Counted from the stretch's first letter, positions 43,337 to 53,505 are shown. The stretch: DNA of 64,000 nt from Actinomycetota bacterium (GCA_020161315.1 JAIUOH010000008.1:22445-86444); one strand, 5' to 3'. Made by a program: numbers and translations. Notes: generated by a model not told the origin, from the sequence alone.

Positions 43337-45349
43337 TCAGGCCAGCGCCTCCCGAACCACACGCACGGCACCGGCCGGAACTTGCCACTGGTTCTGCACG
43401 TTCACCCCGGTAATCATCTCAAGACCCGAGACTTCAACGGTGGCCGCCGCATCGGCATGATTGATGATGAACACGTACGAGTGCGCCTCGCCACGTCTCC
43501 GAACGAGTTCCAGCTGACCCTCGCCCCCGCGAAACGGAACCGCGGAATGTACACCTGCTGCCCCCGAAACCGTTGCAAGCAGGTCCGTGTAGTCGGAGTG
43601 GTCAAGCAACGTCGAGAGGTACCACGCCTGGCCGGCACCCCACGCGTTGCTCGTAATCGCCGGCGCATCCCGGGCCGGGCCATCAATAAAGGTGGCCTCG
43701 ACCCTCGCGGTCGTTGCGGTGGAACGTTCCGACCAGAGCCGGGCCGTTGCCCCGGTACTCAGACGCAACACCGTGCCCGCTGCGACCGGCGCAAACTCTT
43801 CAACGTGCACACCGAGCGCCTCACGAAATGGGCCCCCGTATCCCCCAGCCCACACCCGGTCGTCCTCGTCGACCGTGCCGCTGTAAAAGGTGATCAAGGC
43901 TGTCCCGCCAGCGAAAACCCAATCCGTGAGCGAGCGGGCGTGCTGTTCACGCACGAGGTGCAAACCTGGCGCAACAACAAGCTTGTAACGCGTGAAGTCA
44001 GCATCTGGGGCGACGACATCGACCGTGAGGCCGAGAGCGTAGAGCGCACCATACGCTGCGTGCACTTGGTCAAGGTAGCCAAGCGCATGACTGGGACGAG
44101 ACTCCTCCTCCGTCGCCCACCACGCCTCCCACGAGAAGACGAGCGCCACCTCTGACTCGACTCGCGTGCCTGCAACTTCGGAAAGGGATCCCACGATCTC
44201 ACCGAGTTCGCAGACCTCGCGCCAGCTCGCAGCGTTCGTACCAGCGTGCGGAAGCATCGCGGAATGATACTTTTCGCTCCCCTGCACCGATGCTCGCCAC
44301 TGAAAAAAGCAGACCGCATCAGCACCACGAGCGACATGGGTCAACGAATTGCGCGTCATCTGGCCGGCAGCCTTCGCAAGATTGATCGGCTGCCAGTTGA
44401 CGGCCCCGACGGAATGTTCCATGAGCAACCACGGCTCATTGCCGCTGATGCCACGGGTAAGGTCAGCGGCGAATGCGAGCTCGACCGTAGGGTCGCTCAG
44501 ACGATGGTCTAGGTAGTGATCGTTCGCGATGACATCCATGTCGTCTGCCCACGACCAGTAGTCGAGCCCATCAATATGGGAGGTCAGCATGAAGTTCGTC
44601 GTGATCGGCGCATCGCTATACGAACGGATCACCTCCGCCTCACTGCGATAGTGCGCAAGCAGTTCGTCGGAGCTGAAGCGACGGAAGTCGAGCATCTGCC
44701 CGGGGTTTCGGGTTGAAACGGTGAGTCTCGGCGTGTCGATTTCGCTCCACTCCTGATAGGTCTGACTCCAGAACGCGGTGCCCCAGGCAGCATTCAACGC
44801 CCCAATATTTCCGTACCGACGACGCAACCAGTAGCGGAACGCTGCATCACTGTTCGGGCAGAAGCACAGGGCATTGTGGCAGCCGAGCTCATTTGACACG
44901 TGCCACAACGCCAGCGCAGGATGGTCGCCGAAACGCTCGGCGACCTCACGCACGAGACGCAACGCCGCGGAACGAAACTCAGGTGAACTCGGGCACCATG
45001 CCTGGCGGCCCCCCTGATAGCGCCGTGTACCGTCTTCAGCCATAGGGAGAATCTCCGGATGTCTCCGAACAAGCCACGCTGGGGCAGAAGCGGTGCCCGT
45101 TCCGAGGTTGATACGGATACCGGCACGGTGCAATCGCTCAATGATGTCTGCGAGTGCGCCGAACTCGAATTCGCCCGCACGCGGCTCAAGGTGCGACCAC
45201 CCGAAGATATTGATAGCGACAAGGTCGACACCGGCTTCAGACATCAGGCGAATGTCTTCGTCCCACACCTCGGGCGACCACTGTTCCGGGTTGTAGTCGC
45301 AGCCAAACGCGATGCCCGTGTGTTGGAACCGAGGCTGAACCGCGCTCAT
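43337..45349 (-). CDS. Beta-galactosidase, glycoside hydrolase family 42
   Basis: The 670-residue enzyme has GCDYNPEQW at its start, the acid/base Glu in WHVSNELGCHN, the nucleophile Glu in LLMEHSVGAVNW, a CFCPN zinc-site cluster, and a C-terminal trimerisation/beta region. GH42 enzymes release galactose from small beta-galactosides or galacto-oligosaccharides, acting in the cytosol. It overlaps the esterase gene (ATGA) and is the last gene of the importer operon. Confidence 0.94.
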   Translation of the reverse strand: MSAVQPRFQHTGIAFGCDYNPEQWSPEVWDEDIRLMSEAGVDLVAINIFGWSHLEPRAGEFEFGALADIIERLHRAGIRINLGTGTASAPAWLVRRHPEILPMAEDGTRRYQGGRQAWCPSSPEFRSAALRLVREVAERFGDHPALALWHVSNELGCHNALCFCPNSDAAFRYWLRRRYGNIGALNAAWGTAFWSQTYQEWSEIDTPRLTVSTRNPGQMLDFRRFSSDELLAHYRSEAEVIRSYSDAPITTNFMLTSHIDGLDYWSWADDMDVIANDHYLDHRLSDPTVELAFAADLTRGISGNEPWLLMEHSVGAVNWQPINLAKAAGQMTRNSLTHVARGADAVCFFQWRASVQGSEKYHSAMLPHAGTNAASWREVCELGEIVGSLSEVAGTRVESEVALVFSWEAWWATEEESRPSHALGYLDQVHAAYGALYALGLTVDVVAPDADFTRYKLVVAPGLHLVREQHARSLTDWVFAGGTALITFYSGTVDEDDRVWAGGYGGPFREALGVHVEEFAPVAAGTVLRLSTGATARLWSERSTATTARVEATFIDGPARDAPAITSNAWGAGQAWYLSTLLDHSDYTDLLATVSGAAGVHSAVPFRGGEGQLELVRRRGEAHSYVFIINHADAAATVEVSGLEMITGVNVQNQWQVPAGAVRVVREALA

Positions 45350-46329
45350 ACCAGTCTCGAATCGCTCAAGATCCCCGTAAGGAATGCGTGCTGGGCGAGC
45401 CAGTGATGAGCCTGCCCACCCTCGTGTTCGTTATATGGATACACATTAATCTGGCGCTGACCGCGGTATCGATTGTAGGCGGCGTACACGGTTGATGGAG
45501 GGCAAATATCATCCATCAACGCAACCGAGAACAGTGCGGGAGCTGTGGCGCGAGCTGCGAAATTCACGCCATCGAAGTAGGAGAGAGTGCTGAGCACCCG
45601 CTCCTCAGCACCGCGGTGTACCGAGAGATACTGCACCACTTCGTGATATGGCAGACGCGACGTAAGTTCGAAGGCTCGCTCGTAGTGACAGAGGAAAGGC
45701 ACGTCGGGCATGACCGCAACCAACCCATCGCTGAGCGCAGCGGCTGCAATCGTAATGCCACCACCCTGGCTTGCGCCGGTGACCGCAACACGGGCTCCGT
45801 CGACAAACGGCAGCGAGCGTGCAGCATCGACGGCGCACACCGCATCAGTGAAAACCCGACGGTAATAGTAGTCCAGCGGGGATTCGATGCCCCGCGTCAT
45901 GAATCCAGGTGTTGATGGGCCGGTTCCGTGTGGGTCGGGAGTCTGACCGCCCCCACCCCAGACCGAGCCCTGGCCGCGAGTATCCATGACGATGTGGGCG
46001 AACCCCGCGGCGGCCCATCTCAAATGTTCACTCGGAAGCCCTCGCCCGCTTCCGTAACCGGTGAACTCGACGACGGCCGGAAGCGGGCCGTGCTCACCGG
46101 CAGGCTTCAACAGCCACGCGCGAACTGGGTCTCCCGCAAACCCGGTGAATGTCAGGTCAAACACTTCACAGACGACAAACGGGGAGTGCGCGTCTTCGAG
46201 CACCACCTCGCGCGAGAGGGATCGTGCTGCAGCGAGGGTGGTACTCCAAAACGTGTCAAAGTCGGCGGGTTCTCGCACATCGGGGCGAAACGACGTGAGT
46301 TCTTCAAGAGAAATATCAAATCTCGGCAT
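45346..46329 (-). CDS. Acetyl xylan esterase / cephalosporin-C deacetylase (AXE1) family
   Basis: A 327-residue alpha/beta hydrolase: MDTRGQGSVWGGGGQTPDP, nucleophile Ser in GASQGGGI, Asp in DDICPPSTVYAAYN and His in NEHEGGQAHH. Such enzymes remove acetyl groups from oligosaccharides. In this operon it may deacetylate imported galactosides before GH42 acts. Confidence 0.92.
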   Translation of the reverse strand: MPRFDISLEELTSFRPDVREPADFDTFWSTTLAAARSLSREVVLEDAHSPFVVCEVFDLTFTGFAGDPVRAWLLKPAGEHGPLPAVVEFTGYGSGRGLPSEHLRWAAAGFAHIVMDTRGQGSVWGGGGQTPDPHGTGPSTPGFMTRGIESPLDYYYRRVFTDAVCAVDAARSLPFVDGARVAVTGASQGGGITIAAAALSDGLVAVMPDVPFLCHYERAFELTSRLPYHEVVQYLSVHRGAEERVLSTLSYFDGVNFAARATAPALFSVALMDDICPPSTVYAAYNRYRGQRQINVYPYNEHEGGQAHHWLAQHAFLTGILSDSRLV

Positions 46330-46356
46330 CCTCGTTCTCCTCTCCTTTCCGCCCGC

Positions 46357-47244
46357 TCAGCCTTTGACGCTTCCGAAGGTAAGCCCGCTCTGCCAGAACC
46401 GCTGAAGGAAGAGGAAGGCCAGCGTCAGCGGAACAATAGCGATCAGGGCGCCAGTCAGGATCATGGCATGCGTTGCGTACAGCTGCCCCGACCCGATACC
46501 CGCGGTTGCCTGTAGGTTCCACTGAGCGAGTCCAACGGTCAACGGGTAGTACTGGGAATCGCTATAGACAAGCAACGGCAGGAAGTAGTTGTTCCAGGTG
46601 CCCACAAAGGAGAAGAGCAGAACCGTCACAAAACCGGGGGCGAGAAGCGGGAGCGCAATCTGGGTAAACACTCGAAACTCGCCGGCCCCATCAATCCGCG
46701 CCGCTTCGAGCAGCTCAACGGGCAACGTTTCCTCGGCGAAGATCCACATGAGGTAGACACCAAATGGGCTCACCATGGAGGGCAGAATCATGGCCCACGG
46801 CGTGTTGATCAGTTGCATCTTGGCCAGCATCAAAAATAGCGGCACGATGAGAATTGTCACCGGAACTGCAACTGAGATGAGGATTACGGCAAGAAGCGGC
46901 TTACGCCCGCGGAACTCAAACTTTGCAAACGCATACCCCGCGAGGGTTGCAATCAAGGCAGCACCGACCGCCGCAGTGACTGAATAGAACGCCGTGTTCC
47001 TGAGCCAAGTCACGTAGACCCCGTCGACCGCCGTGAGCACAGACACAACATTGTCCCAGAGCGCGTTGCCAGACCCGAACCACAGCCCAAACGTTGAGCT
47101 GAGTTCAGCATTGGTTTTTGTCGAGGCAACGATAAGCCAATAGAACGGGATCAGGAAGTATATGAGGGCGACCCCCAGTACGGATACGAGGAACACCTTG
47201 TTGCCAATACGACGCGCGGCCCCGAACTCTCCATCACGTGTCAT
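46357..47244 (-). CDS. Carbohydrate ABC transporter permease (MalG type)
   Basis: A 295-residue six-TM permease with the EAA loop ELLEAARIDGAGEFRVFTQI then ALPLLAPG, starting after a short charged N-terminus. It overlaps the partner permease by 4 nt. Confidence 0.94.
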   Translation of the reverse strand: MTRDGEFGAARRIGNKVFLVSVLGVALIYFLIPFYWLIVASTKTNAELSSTFGLWFGSGNALWDNVVSVLTAVDGVYVTWLRNTAFYSVTAAVGAALIATLAGYAFAKFEFRGRKPLLAVILISVAVPVTILIVPLFLMLAKMQLINTPWAMILPSMVSPFGVYLMWIFAEETLPVELLEAARIDGAGEFRVFTQIALPLLAPGFVTVLLFSFVGTWNNYFLPLLVYSDSQYYPLTVGLAQWNLQATAGIGSGQLYATHAMILTGALIAIVPLTLAFLFLQRFWQSGLTFGSVKG

Positions 47245-48200
47245 GCCTGGTTCCTCTTTCGTGTCAGCAGGAGGAAAATCGCAGTGAGACCAACGATGAG
47301 CGCCGTGAGGGTAAAGGCGACGGCAGCGGCGAGGTTGTACTGCTGGGAAGTCGAAATAAGGTTGAATGCGTACATGTTCGGGGTGAACGAGCTGGTGATC
47401 GCCCCCAAGGCATTCGGTTTCAGAATCATCGGCTCATTGAACAGCTGCAACGAAGCAATGATCGCGAGCACCGCAGTAAAGATCATGGTTGATCGTAGGA
47501 GCGGGATCTTGACATGCCAAACGATTTGCCACTCGCTCGCCCCATCCAGGCGTGCCGCCTCGAAGAGCTCACGCGGGATAGATCGAAGCGCCGAATAGAA
47601 GATGATCATGTTTGCACCTGCCGCAGCCCAGACGGCAATGTTGCCGATGGAAAAAAGGATGTTCCCTGCGGAGAGAAAATTAGGATCCGCGAGACCAAGC
47701 CCGCGGGCCATCTGTGTGAACACCCCAAATGAGTTGCCATACATGTATCCCCACAGCAGCGCCGATATGACGCTCGGAATTGCGAATGGGAGAAAGTATG
47801 CAAGTTGAAGCAATGCCCGCCCGCGAAGTCGCTCACGGTCGATCAGCAGCGCGAGCGCAAGCGCAAGTATGAGCGTGACCGGCACGACCACTATTCCATA
47901 CAGAAGCACACGAGTAACGCCCGAAATGAAGAGCGGGTCGGTCAAGACCTTCGCATAATTCTCAAATCCCACAAAGGTCTGACCCCCGACGAGTCGGTCC
48001 ACGAAAAAGCTCAAGTATGCGGCGTAGACAATGGGGCTGATGAAAAAGATCGCAAACAACACGAGAAACGGAGCCAGCAGAATGTAGGGCACCGACTTCA
48101 TCAGGATTCGGGTGTTGGGGCGCCGACGTGGTGAACTCGACCCGTCAGTGACGACTGGCCGCACATCCGCAGATGCGCCTGGCGTGGTGAGTGCAGTCAT
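47241..48200 (-). CDS. Carbohydrate ABC transporter permease (MalF type)
   Basis: A 319-residue permease with the EAA loop ELFEAARLDGASEWQIVWHV then KIPLLRST and typical LLAPFLVLFAIFFISPIVY first TM helix. Forms the channel with the MalG-type subunit. No ATPase gene is in the operon; a shared MsiK-type ATPase encoded elsewhere is expected, as in other actinobacteria. Confidence 0.94.
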   Translation of the reverse strand: MTALTTPGASADVRPVVTDGSSSPRRRPNTRILMKSVPYILLAPFLVLFAIFFISPIVYAAYLSFFVDRLVGGQTFVGFENYAKVLTDPLFISGVTRVLLYGIVVVPVTLILALALALLIDRERLRGRALLQLAYFLPFAIPSVISALLWGYMYGNSFGVFTQMARGLGLADPNFLSAGNILFSIGNIAVWAAAGANMIIFYSALRSIPRELFEAARLDGASEWQIVWHVKIPLLRSTMIFTAVLAIIASLQLFNEPMILKPNALGAITSSFTPNMYAFNLISTSQQYNLAAAVAFTLTALIVGLTAIFLLLTRKRNQA

Positions 48201-48225
48201 GAAATCTTCCTGTGTGAGAGCAAGT

Positions 48226-48275
48226 TGAGGTCGGCGCCGGGTACACGCCTGGAGCGGGTTTCGGCGCCGACCTCA
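48226..48275. terminator. Intercistronic hairpin between binding protein and permease genes
   Basis: A perfect 14-bp inverted repeat (48226-48239 with 48262-48275), 22-nt loop, just after the binding-protein stop. Likely reduces permease expression relative to the binding protein. Confidence 0.65.
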
Positions 48276-48281
48276 TTCGGA

Positions 48282-49589
48282 CTACTTGACGGTGTAGCCC
48301 TGATCCTTGGCATATGCAACCAAATCTTCTTGCATTTGCGCCATCGCCTTCGGCAGGGTCGTCTGGTTTTGGAGAGCAAGGCCGACCGCTTCGATCTGCT
48401 TTGCCTGTGCGACATCTGCGAACGGGCCTGGGTCGACTGCCTTGATGCCCTCACCGGACTCGAGGAAGAGCGGAGCGAGTTTCTGGTTGCCGAAGAACTC
48501 CCACTCTTGGTTTTGAACTTCGTCAGACATCAACACGGGCTTGTATGTCGGGAAGTTGCCTTGGGCGTAGAGGAGCTTCACGGACTCTTCGCTCGAAGTG
48601 AGCCAGCGCAGGAAGGCCTCGGTCTCAGCCGGGTGCTTCGACTGCTTGGTGATTGCGAAGCCGGCCAGACCTGCTTCAGCCGACGCGTTGTCACCCGCCT
48701 CCCACTGCGGCAAAAGCGCAGCACGCCACTGACCGCTCTGATCCGGGGCTGCCCCCTGAATCAAGGGCGTGTACCACGTGCCGCCTGTGAACGACACGAA
48801 CTTGTTACCCGCAACCGCCTGATTCCACTCGGGTGTGAAGTCTGGCACTCGTGCCACGAGATCGCGGTCGAGCAGGTCTTGCCAGTAGCTTGCGACCTTT
48901 TGGGTGTCTGCGTTGTTCCAGTCGATGGTCACGTTCGTACCATCGGTCGTGAACGGCTCCTGGCCCGTCTGCAAGAGCACGCCAGCCCAGTTCACATCAA
49001 GGCTCGGAAAGTTCGCGAGGTACATTGTCGGGTCGGCCGTGTGCAACTTCTCAGCTGCAATTGCGAACTCGTCCCAGGTTGTTGGAACCTCAATGCCGTA
49101 CTTCTCAAATACGTCTGCCCGGTAGAAGTACATATACGGACCCCACCCGACCGGGTAGTAGTAGTGGCCGCCGTCGACCTCACCGGCCTCCCAGGCCGAG
49201 GCGACCTGATCGTCCTTGAGATCTTGCGCACCAAACTCGTTCAGGTCGACCACCGAATCGGTCACCACGAACGAAGGCAGAATTGACGCACCAACGAAGA
49301 ACGCGTCGGGAGCACCAGATCCCGCTTTCAACGCATTGCGCACTTTTTCAAATTGAGCGGGGCCGACCCCGGCATTCACGAACTCGACGGTGACGTTCGG
49401 GTGCTCCTTGTGGTAGAGCGCGGCCTGCTCTTCAAGGCCTGCTCCCCATGACCACAGCGTGAGCTTCACCGGGTCGTTGGACGACGTGGGGGCAGTGCTC
49501 GCACTGGTCCCACCGGCGCAGCCCGTCATTGCAACGGCAGCGAGTGCGATCGCCGCGGAAATGGCGGCGAGACGACGCGGATTCTTCAT
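48282..49589 (-). CDS. Sugar ABC transporter substrate-binding lipoprotein
   Basis: The 435-residue protein has a lipobox VAMTGC (Cys 24), then a family-1 solute-binding fold: VKLTLWSWGAGLEEQAALYH, LLYAQGNFPTYKPVL, and many aromatic residues. GAGGAG precedes the ATG. It captures a sugar, probably a galactoside, from context. Confidence 0.93.
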   Translation of the reverse strand: MKNPRRLAAISAAIALAAVAMTGCAGGTSASTAPTSSNDPVKLTLWSWGAGLEEQAALYHKEHPNVTVEFVNAGVGPAQFEKVRNALKAGSGAPDAFFVGASILPSFVVTDSVVDLNEFGAQDLKDDQVASAWEAGEVDGGHYYYPVGWGPYMYFYRADVFEKYGIEVPTTWDEFAIAAEKLHTADPTMYLANFPSLDVNWAGVLLQTGQEPFTTDGTNVTIDWNNADTQKVASYWQDLLDRDLVARVPDFTPEWNQAVAGNKFVSFTGGTWYTPLIQGAAPDQSGQWRAALLPQWEAGDNASAEAGLAGFAITKQSKHPAETEAFLRWLTSSEESVKLLYAQGNFPTYKPVLMSDEVQNQEWEFFGNQKLAPLFLESGEGIKAVDPGPFADVAQAKQIEAVGLALQNQTTLPKAMAQMQEDLVAYAKDQGYTVK

Positions 49590-49738
49590 GACTTCTCCTC
49601 TTTGAAAAGTTCAATTGCGGTAAACCAGAGACTGATCTCTATCGGAACGTGCACACTCGAGATCTGCCTGGAACAAAGACCTATATGACTGTGAACGTGA
49701 CCAGAATAAGGCTCCCGGTAACTTCAGTCAAGAGGTCG

Positions 49739-49767
49739 TTGCAACCTTGTGATCGCGCACATATGAT
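49739..49767 (+). promoter_or_regulatory. lacI-family gene promoter with operator in the spacer
   Basis: TTGCAA (49739-49744), 17-bp spacer, TATGAT (49762-49767), 7 nt before the ATG at 49775: a near-ideal leaderless promoter. The spacer contains TGTGATCGCGCACA (49748-49761), a 10-of-14 palindrome with a central CG, the layout of LacI operators, suggesting autoregulation. Confidence 0.6.
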
Positions 49768-49774
49768 GTGGCAT

Positions 49775-50785
49775 ATGACTGAGGTGAAGCGGCGCGCGAC
49801 GGTCAAGGACGTCGCATTACAGGCTGGCGTATCTCGTGGAACGGTGAGTCGGGTGCTCAACGGGCAGCCCTATGTTTCAATTGAAGCTCGTGATGCCGTC
49901 GACCAAGCAATCGCAAATTTGGGGTTCGTCCCGAATCGCGCTGCCCGTAGCCTGGTCACGCAAAATTCACAAAGCATCGGGCTCATCGTGCACGAACCGC
50001 ACTCCGTCTTCGTTGAAGACCCAAACATCGGCTCGATACTTCTTGGCGCAAACGCGGTGTTGTCAGACGCCGACTATCAACTCTCCTGCCTCATTGCAGA
50101 TAGCCAACGCGATATCGAACGGCTGTCGCGCTACCTCAACGGTGGGCTCATCGACGGGGTAATCGTTGTGTCAGCCCGCGTCGCCGACCCCATCACGCGC
50201 GCGATATCGACACTTGGGCTTCCCGCAGTATATGTGGGGCACCCTCGCGACATCGGAAACGCCGACTTTGTCTCGATCGATAATCGGAGCGCGGCTCGGG
50301 AGGTTACCTCACGCCTTGTGGCAACCGGAAGAAAGCGTGTCGGCATGATTGCGGCGGCGCTCGACCGCGACTCCGGTTCGGATCGCCTCGCGGGTTTCGT
50401 GGACGCTCTCGGCGCACGGTTTGAGCCCCAACTCGTCGAAAACGTTCCGCTCTACTCCTACGCTGACGGCCAAGCCGGAATGAAGGCTCTGCTCGAACGC
50501 TCACCCGATATCGATGGGGTCTTCGCCGCAAACGATGCGCTCGCAGCGGGCGCAATCGAAGTCCTCAAGGGCGCCGGGCGAGAGGTTCCGCGCGATGTTG
50601 GCATCGTCGGCTTCGACGACAGCGCCTGGGCCACCCGCTGCGTCCCTGCGCTTTCGACCGTGCATCAACCGGCCATCGAGGTGGGTCGCGCTGCCGCATC
50701 GAGTGTGCTCGCCCAACTGCGAGGTGAACCATCTGCTGGTGGCACACTCATCTCCTGCCCTATCGTGTGGCGAGATTCTGCCTAG
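49775..50785 (+). CDS. LacI family transcriptional regulator
   Basis: The 336-residue regulator has the HTH VKDVALQAGVSRGTVSRVLN and VSIEARDAVDQAIANLGF hinge at the N-terminus, then a sugar-binding domain ending FDDSAWATRCVPALSTVHQP. ATG 49775 is chosen by the leaderless promoter. It is divergent from the importer/GH42 operon and likely its repressor. Confidence 0.93.
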   Translation: MTEVKRRATVKDVALQAGVSRGTVSRVLNGQPYVSIEARDAVDQAIANLGFVPNRAARSLVTQNSQSIGLIVHEPHSVFVEDPNIGSILLGANAVLSDADYQLSCLIADSQRDIERLSRYLNGGLIDGVIVVSARVADPITRAISTLGLPAVYVGHPRDIGNADFVSIDNRSAAREVTSRLVATGRKRVGMIAAALDRDSGSDRLAGFVDALGARFEPQLVENVPLYSYADGQAGMKALLERSPDIDGVFAANDALAAGAIEVLKGAGREVPRDVGIVGFDDSAWATRCVPALSTVHQPAIEVGRAAASSVLAQLRGEPSAGGTLISCPIVWRDSA

Positions 50786-50845
50786 CAGGGTGCCGCTCAT
50801 TGCATTCCACACCAGCGACTATTCGTAGGGAGAGAAGACCGCCGC

Positions 50846-52168
50846 ATGAATGACATCACCCATACCTTCTCGCCCCCGTGCGGCCCCGTCGAGGGCTGGC
50901 AAGATGGCGCTGTCATTCGCGCGACGGGAATCCCCTACGCAGCAGCGACCCGCTTCAGCCTGCCCAAGCCGATCCCGGTTTGGGAGTCTCCGCTTGGTCG
51001 ACGGGAGTGGGGGGCCGCGTGTCCCCAGCCACCCACGCTCGAAGAGTTTCTTCTCTTTGGCACCCCCACGAGATCCCTTCGCGAAGACGAAAATTGCCTG
51101 AACCTCTCCGTGACGCTCCCCGCAGACATTCGTGAAAACGAAACACTCCCTGTGCTGGTGTGGATTCATGGCGGTGCATACGTTGCAGGCGCTGGCGACG
51201 AAGAGTTTTCTGACCCTGCAAAGCTCGTGGCAGAACAGCGGATCGTGGCGGTCAGCCTGACCTACCGGCTGGGCGTATTCGGGTACTTGGCCGGCGGGGG
51301 GCGACCGGCCAACCTAGGCCTCTTCGACCAGCTTGCGGCACTCAGCTGGGTTCGGGCAAACATCCTCGCTTTCGGTGGCAACCCAGATGAAGTAACGCTC
51401 GGAGGGCACTCCGCCGGCGCCGACGCAGTCATCCGCATGTTACTGACTCGCGAGGCAGGAACACTGGTGCGGCGTGCAATCATCCAGAGCGCACCCCTCG
51501 GCATCTTCACTGGTCGCGACCGACTGAACGCGGCACTAGACGCCGGCTTCGGAGAGTTTCCTGAAGATGCCTCCATCGACGACCTCTTGGCTGTTGGCGA
51601 CCGCGCGCAGCAGCTCGGACTTCGTTTCGGCCTTCGGGGCCAGATGCCGTTCTCCCCCCGGCTCGGTGAAGCACCCCTGCCTGCAGAGCATGACGTCGCC
51701 GCGGCTTGGCGCGACTCGGCGTCGCAGGTCGAGCTGCTCATCGGGCACACCCGCAATGAGACGGCATTCTTTGTGCCGTCGATTCCCTGGTTGGCTCGCC
51801 TCGCCGGCGTTCGTCTGATCGGCCCCATCATTGAAGCCGCGTTTGTCGCCGCCACCACGGCAAAGCTGTATGGTCGGGGAACACGACGCTTCGCTGAGGC
51901 TCATCGACAAAGTGGGGGCCGTGCGCTTCGGTACTTGTTTACGTGGTCGGCACCCAAAAACCACTTCGGCGCAGCTCACTCAATCGATCTAGGTCTCTTG
52001 TTCGGACAGGTTCGCTCCACATCGCACGCCCCGCTCTTCAAAGGCGCCAGCCAGCAGCAGTACGACGACACCGGGGCCGTGCTGAGATCACTGTGGGGAG
52101 CCTTCATCAGAGGAGAAGAAGTCTCCCGCGACCAAGCCGACGGAATCCTCACCTTTCCCCGGCGCTGA
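50846..52168 (+). CDS. Type-B carboxylesterase/lipase family protein
   Basis: The 440-residue hydrolase has oxyanion WIHGGAYVAG, nucleophile GGHSAGADAV, ENCLNLSVTLP and FGGNPDEVTLGG, all type-B carboxylesterase motifs; the catalytic His region is near ...AAHSIDLGLLFG. It is transcribed with the LacI gene. It may remove ester groups from glycosides. Confidence 0.9.
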   Translation: MNDITHTFSPPCGPVEGWQDGAVIRATGIPYAAATRFSLPKPIPVWESPLGRREWGAACPQPPTLEEFLLFGTPTRSLREDENCLNLSVTLPADIRENETLPVLVWIHGGAYVAGAGDEEFSDPAKLVAEQRIVAVSLTYRLGVFGYLAGGGRPANLGLFDQLAALSWVRANILAFGGNPDEVTLGGHSAGADAVIRMLLTREAGTLVRRAIIQSAPLGIFTGRDRLNAALDAGFGEFPEDASIDDLLAVGDRAQQLGLRFGLRGQMPFSPRLGEAPLPAEHDVAAAWRDSASQVELLIGHTRNETAFFVPSIPWLARLAGVRLIGPIIEAAFVAATTAKLYGRGTRRFAEAHRQSGGRALRYLFTWSAPKNHFGAAHSIDLGLLFGQVRSTSHAPLFKGASQQQYDDTGAVLRSLWGAFIRGEEVSRDQADGILTFPRR

Positions 52169-52281
52169 CTCGGTCAAGTCGTTTAAGGTGTTGCCCGCCT
52201 CCCGCATGGCGCACATATGATATCGATTGCTGTTACGCGCAAGTGAGGTGCGCCGCGGCCAAACCCAGGCACCGTGCGCCG
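52169..52281. other. Convergent intergenic region, carboxylesterase/galK
   Basis: 113 bp with a 13-nt sequence identical to the lacI -10 region (52209-52221) but no plus-strand gene follows. No strong terminator hairpin is seen. Confidence 0.4.
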
Positions 52282-53505
52282 CTACTCGCGACGGGCACCC
52301 GCACTCGGGCGCACCTCAAAAATACGTGGCGTCGCAAACCCTGCCGCAGCAAACACGTGCTCGACCGACAGGGTCACAGCCGCGACGCGATTCACCGGCA
52401 CCAACGCAATCGCTGCACCACCAAAACCACCGCCCGTCATTCGCGCACCAAGCGCCCCAGCCGACAGCGCGGCCGTCACCGCAGCATCAAGCTCGGGTGA
52501 AGACACCTCGAAATCGTCTCGCAGAGACACATGCGAAGCCGTCAAGTGCTTGCCCACGGTGACGTGATCCTCGTCCTCTAGCGCCCCCGCCACGAGCCGC
52601 ACCCGCTCGTTCTCCGTCACCACGTGACGAACCCGCGCCGCAGTAACCGAGTCAAGGAGCGCGTCAGACCGCACCAAATCAGCAGGCGAAAGGTCCCGCA
52701 ACAGCGGCACGCCAAGCACCGCCGCCCCGCGCTCACACGAGGCACGCCGCTCACCATACTCACCCGTGGCATGAGAATGACGAACACCCGTATCAATCAC
52801 CAATAGCTGCAGCCCATGTGCAGCAAACTCCAGCGGAACCTGCGACACCCCAAGGTTTCGGCAATCGAGCAACAGCCCCTTCGACTCGGCGCCGAATATC
52901 GACGCGAGCTGATCCATGACACCAGTTGGTGCGCCAACCGCCTCATTCTCAGCACGCTTGCCCGCGAGCGCGAGGGCGAGACGGTCTTGCCCAAGCGCCC
53001 ACACCTCGTTCAACGCCAACGCCACAGCCGACTCAAGCGCCGCCGACGACGACAACCCTGCCCCAAGCGGCACATCAGACGCAAGCGTGAGATCGACCCC
53101 GCGCAGTGATGCCGGGTCAGCACTCGCCTCACTGAGCACCCAAGCAACACCGAGCGGATAGTTTGCCCAGGCTTCGGCCGGGGGCGTTGCGTGCGCCGTG
53201 CTTGTGTGCGTTGCCTCACCTGTTGCCGCTGCTGCAGGAGCAGCCGGTGCGGGCGCACTAAACCGCTCGTGCAGCCTCGCGATTTCCACCGCAACCTCGG
53301 CGGTCTCAGCCGCGAGCGAACGCACACGAATACGATGATCCTCGCGTGCACGCACGGTCACGAAGGTGCGGTGCTGAATCGCAAACGGCAGGGCAAGGCC
53401 CCCCGAATAGTCCGTGTGCTCCCCAATGAAGTTCACGCGACCGGGGGCCGACCACACCCCAAGAACGTCGCCCGCAGCCCCGGCAGCTGTCTCCGCGTTG
53501 CTCAT
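52282..53505 (-). CDS. galK: Galactokinase
   Basis: A 407-residue GHMP kinase: GEHTDYSGG (substrate), PLGAGLSSSAALESA (ATP loop) and MTGGGFGGAAIALV. It phosphorylates galactose to Gal-1-P. An insert rich in Ala/Thr (about residues 95-112) is unusual. The start overlaps galT's stop. Confidence 0.95.
   Translation of the reverse strand: MSNAETAAGAAGDVLGVWSAPGRVNFIGEHTDYSGGLALPFAIQHRTFVTVRAREDHRIRVRSLAAETAEVAVEIARLHERFSAPAPAAPAAAATGEATHTSTAHATPPAEAWANYPLGVAWVLSEASADPASLRGVDLTLASDVPLGAGLSSSAALESAVALALNEVWALGQDRLALALAGKRAENEAVGAPTGVMDQLASIFGAESKGLLLDCRNLGVSQVPLEFAAHGLQLLVIDTGVRHSHATGEYGERRASCERGAAVLGVPLLRDLSPADLVRSDALLDSVTAARVRHVVTENERVRLVAGALEDEDHVTVGKHLTASHVSLRDDFEVSSPELDAAVTAALSAGALGARMTGGGFGGAAIALVPVNRVAAVTLSVEHVFAAAGFATPRIFEVRPSAGARRE

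Noticed and set aside
52209-52221. 13-nt duplication of the lacI -10 region
   Set aside because: Dozens of 13-nt matches are expected by chance in 64 kb, and no gene follows on that strand; kept only as a minor note.
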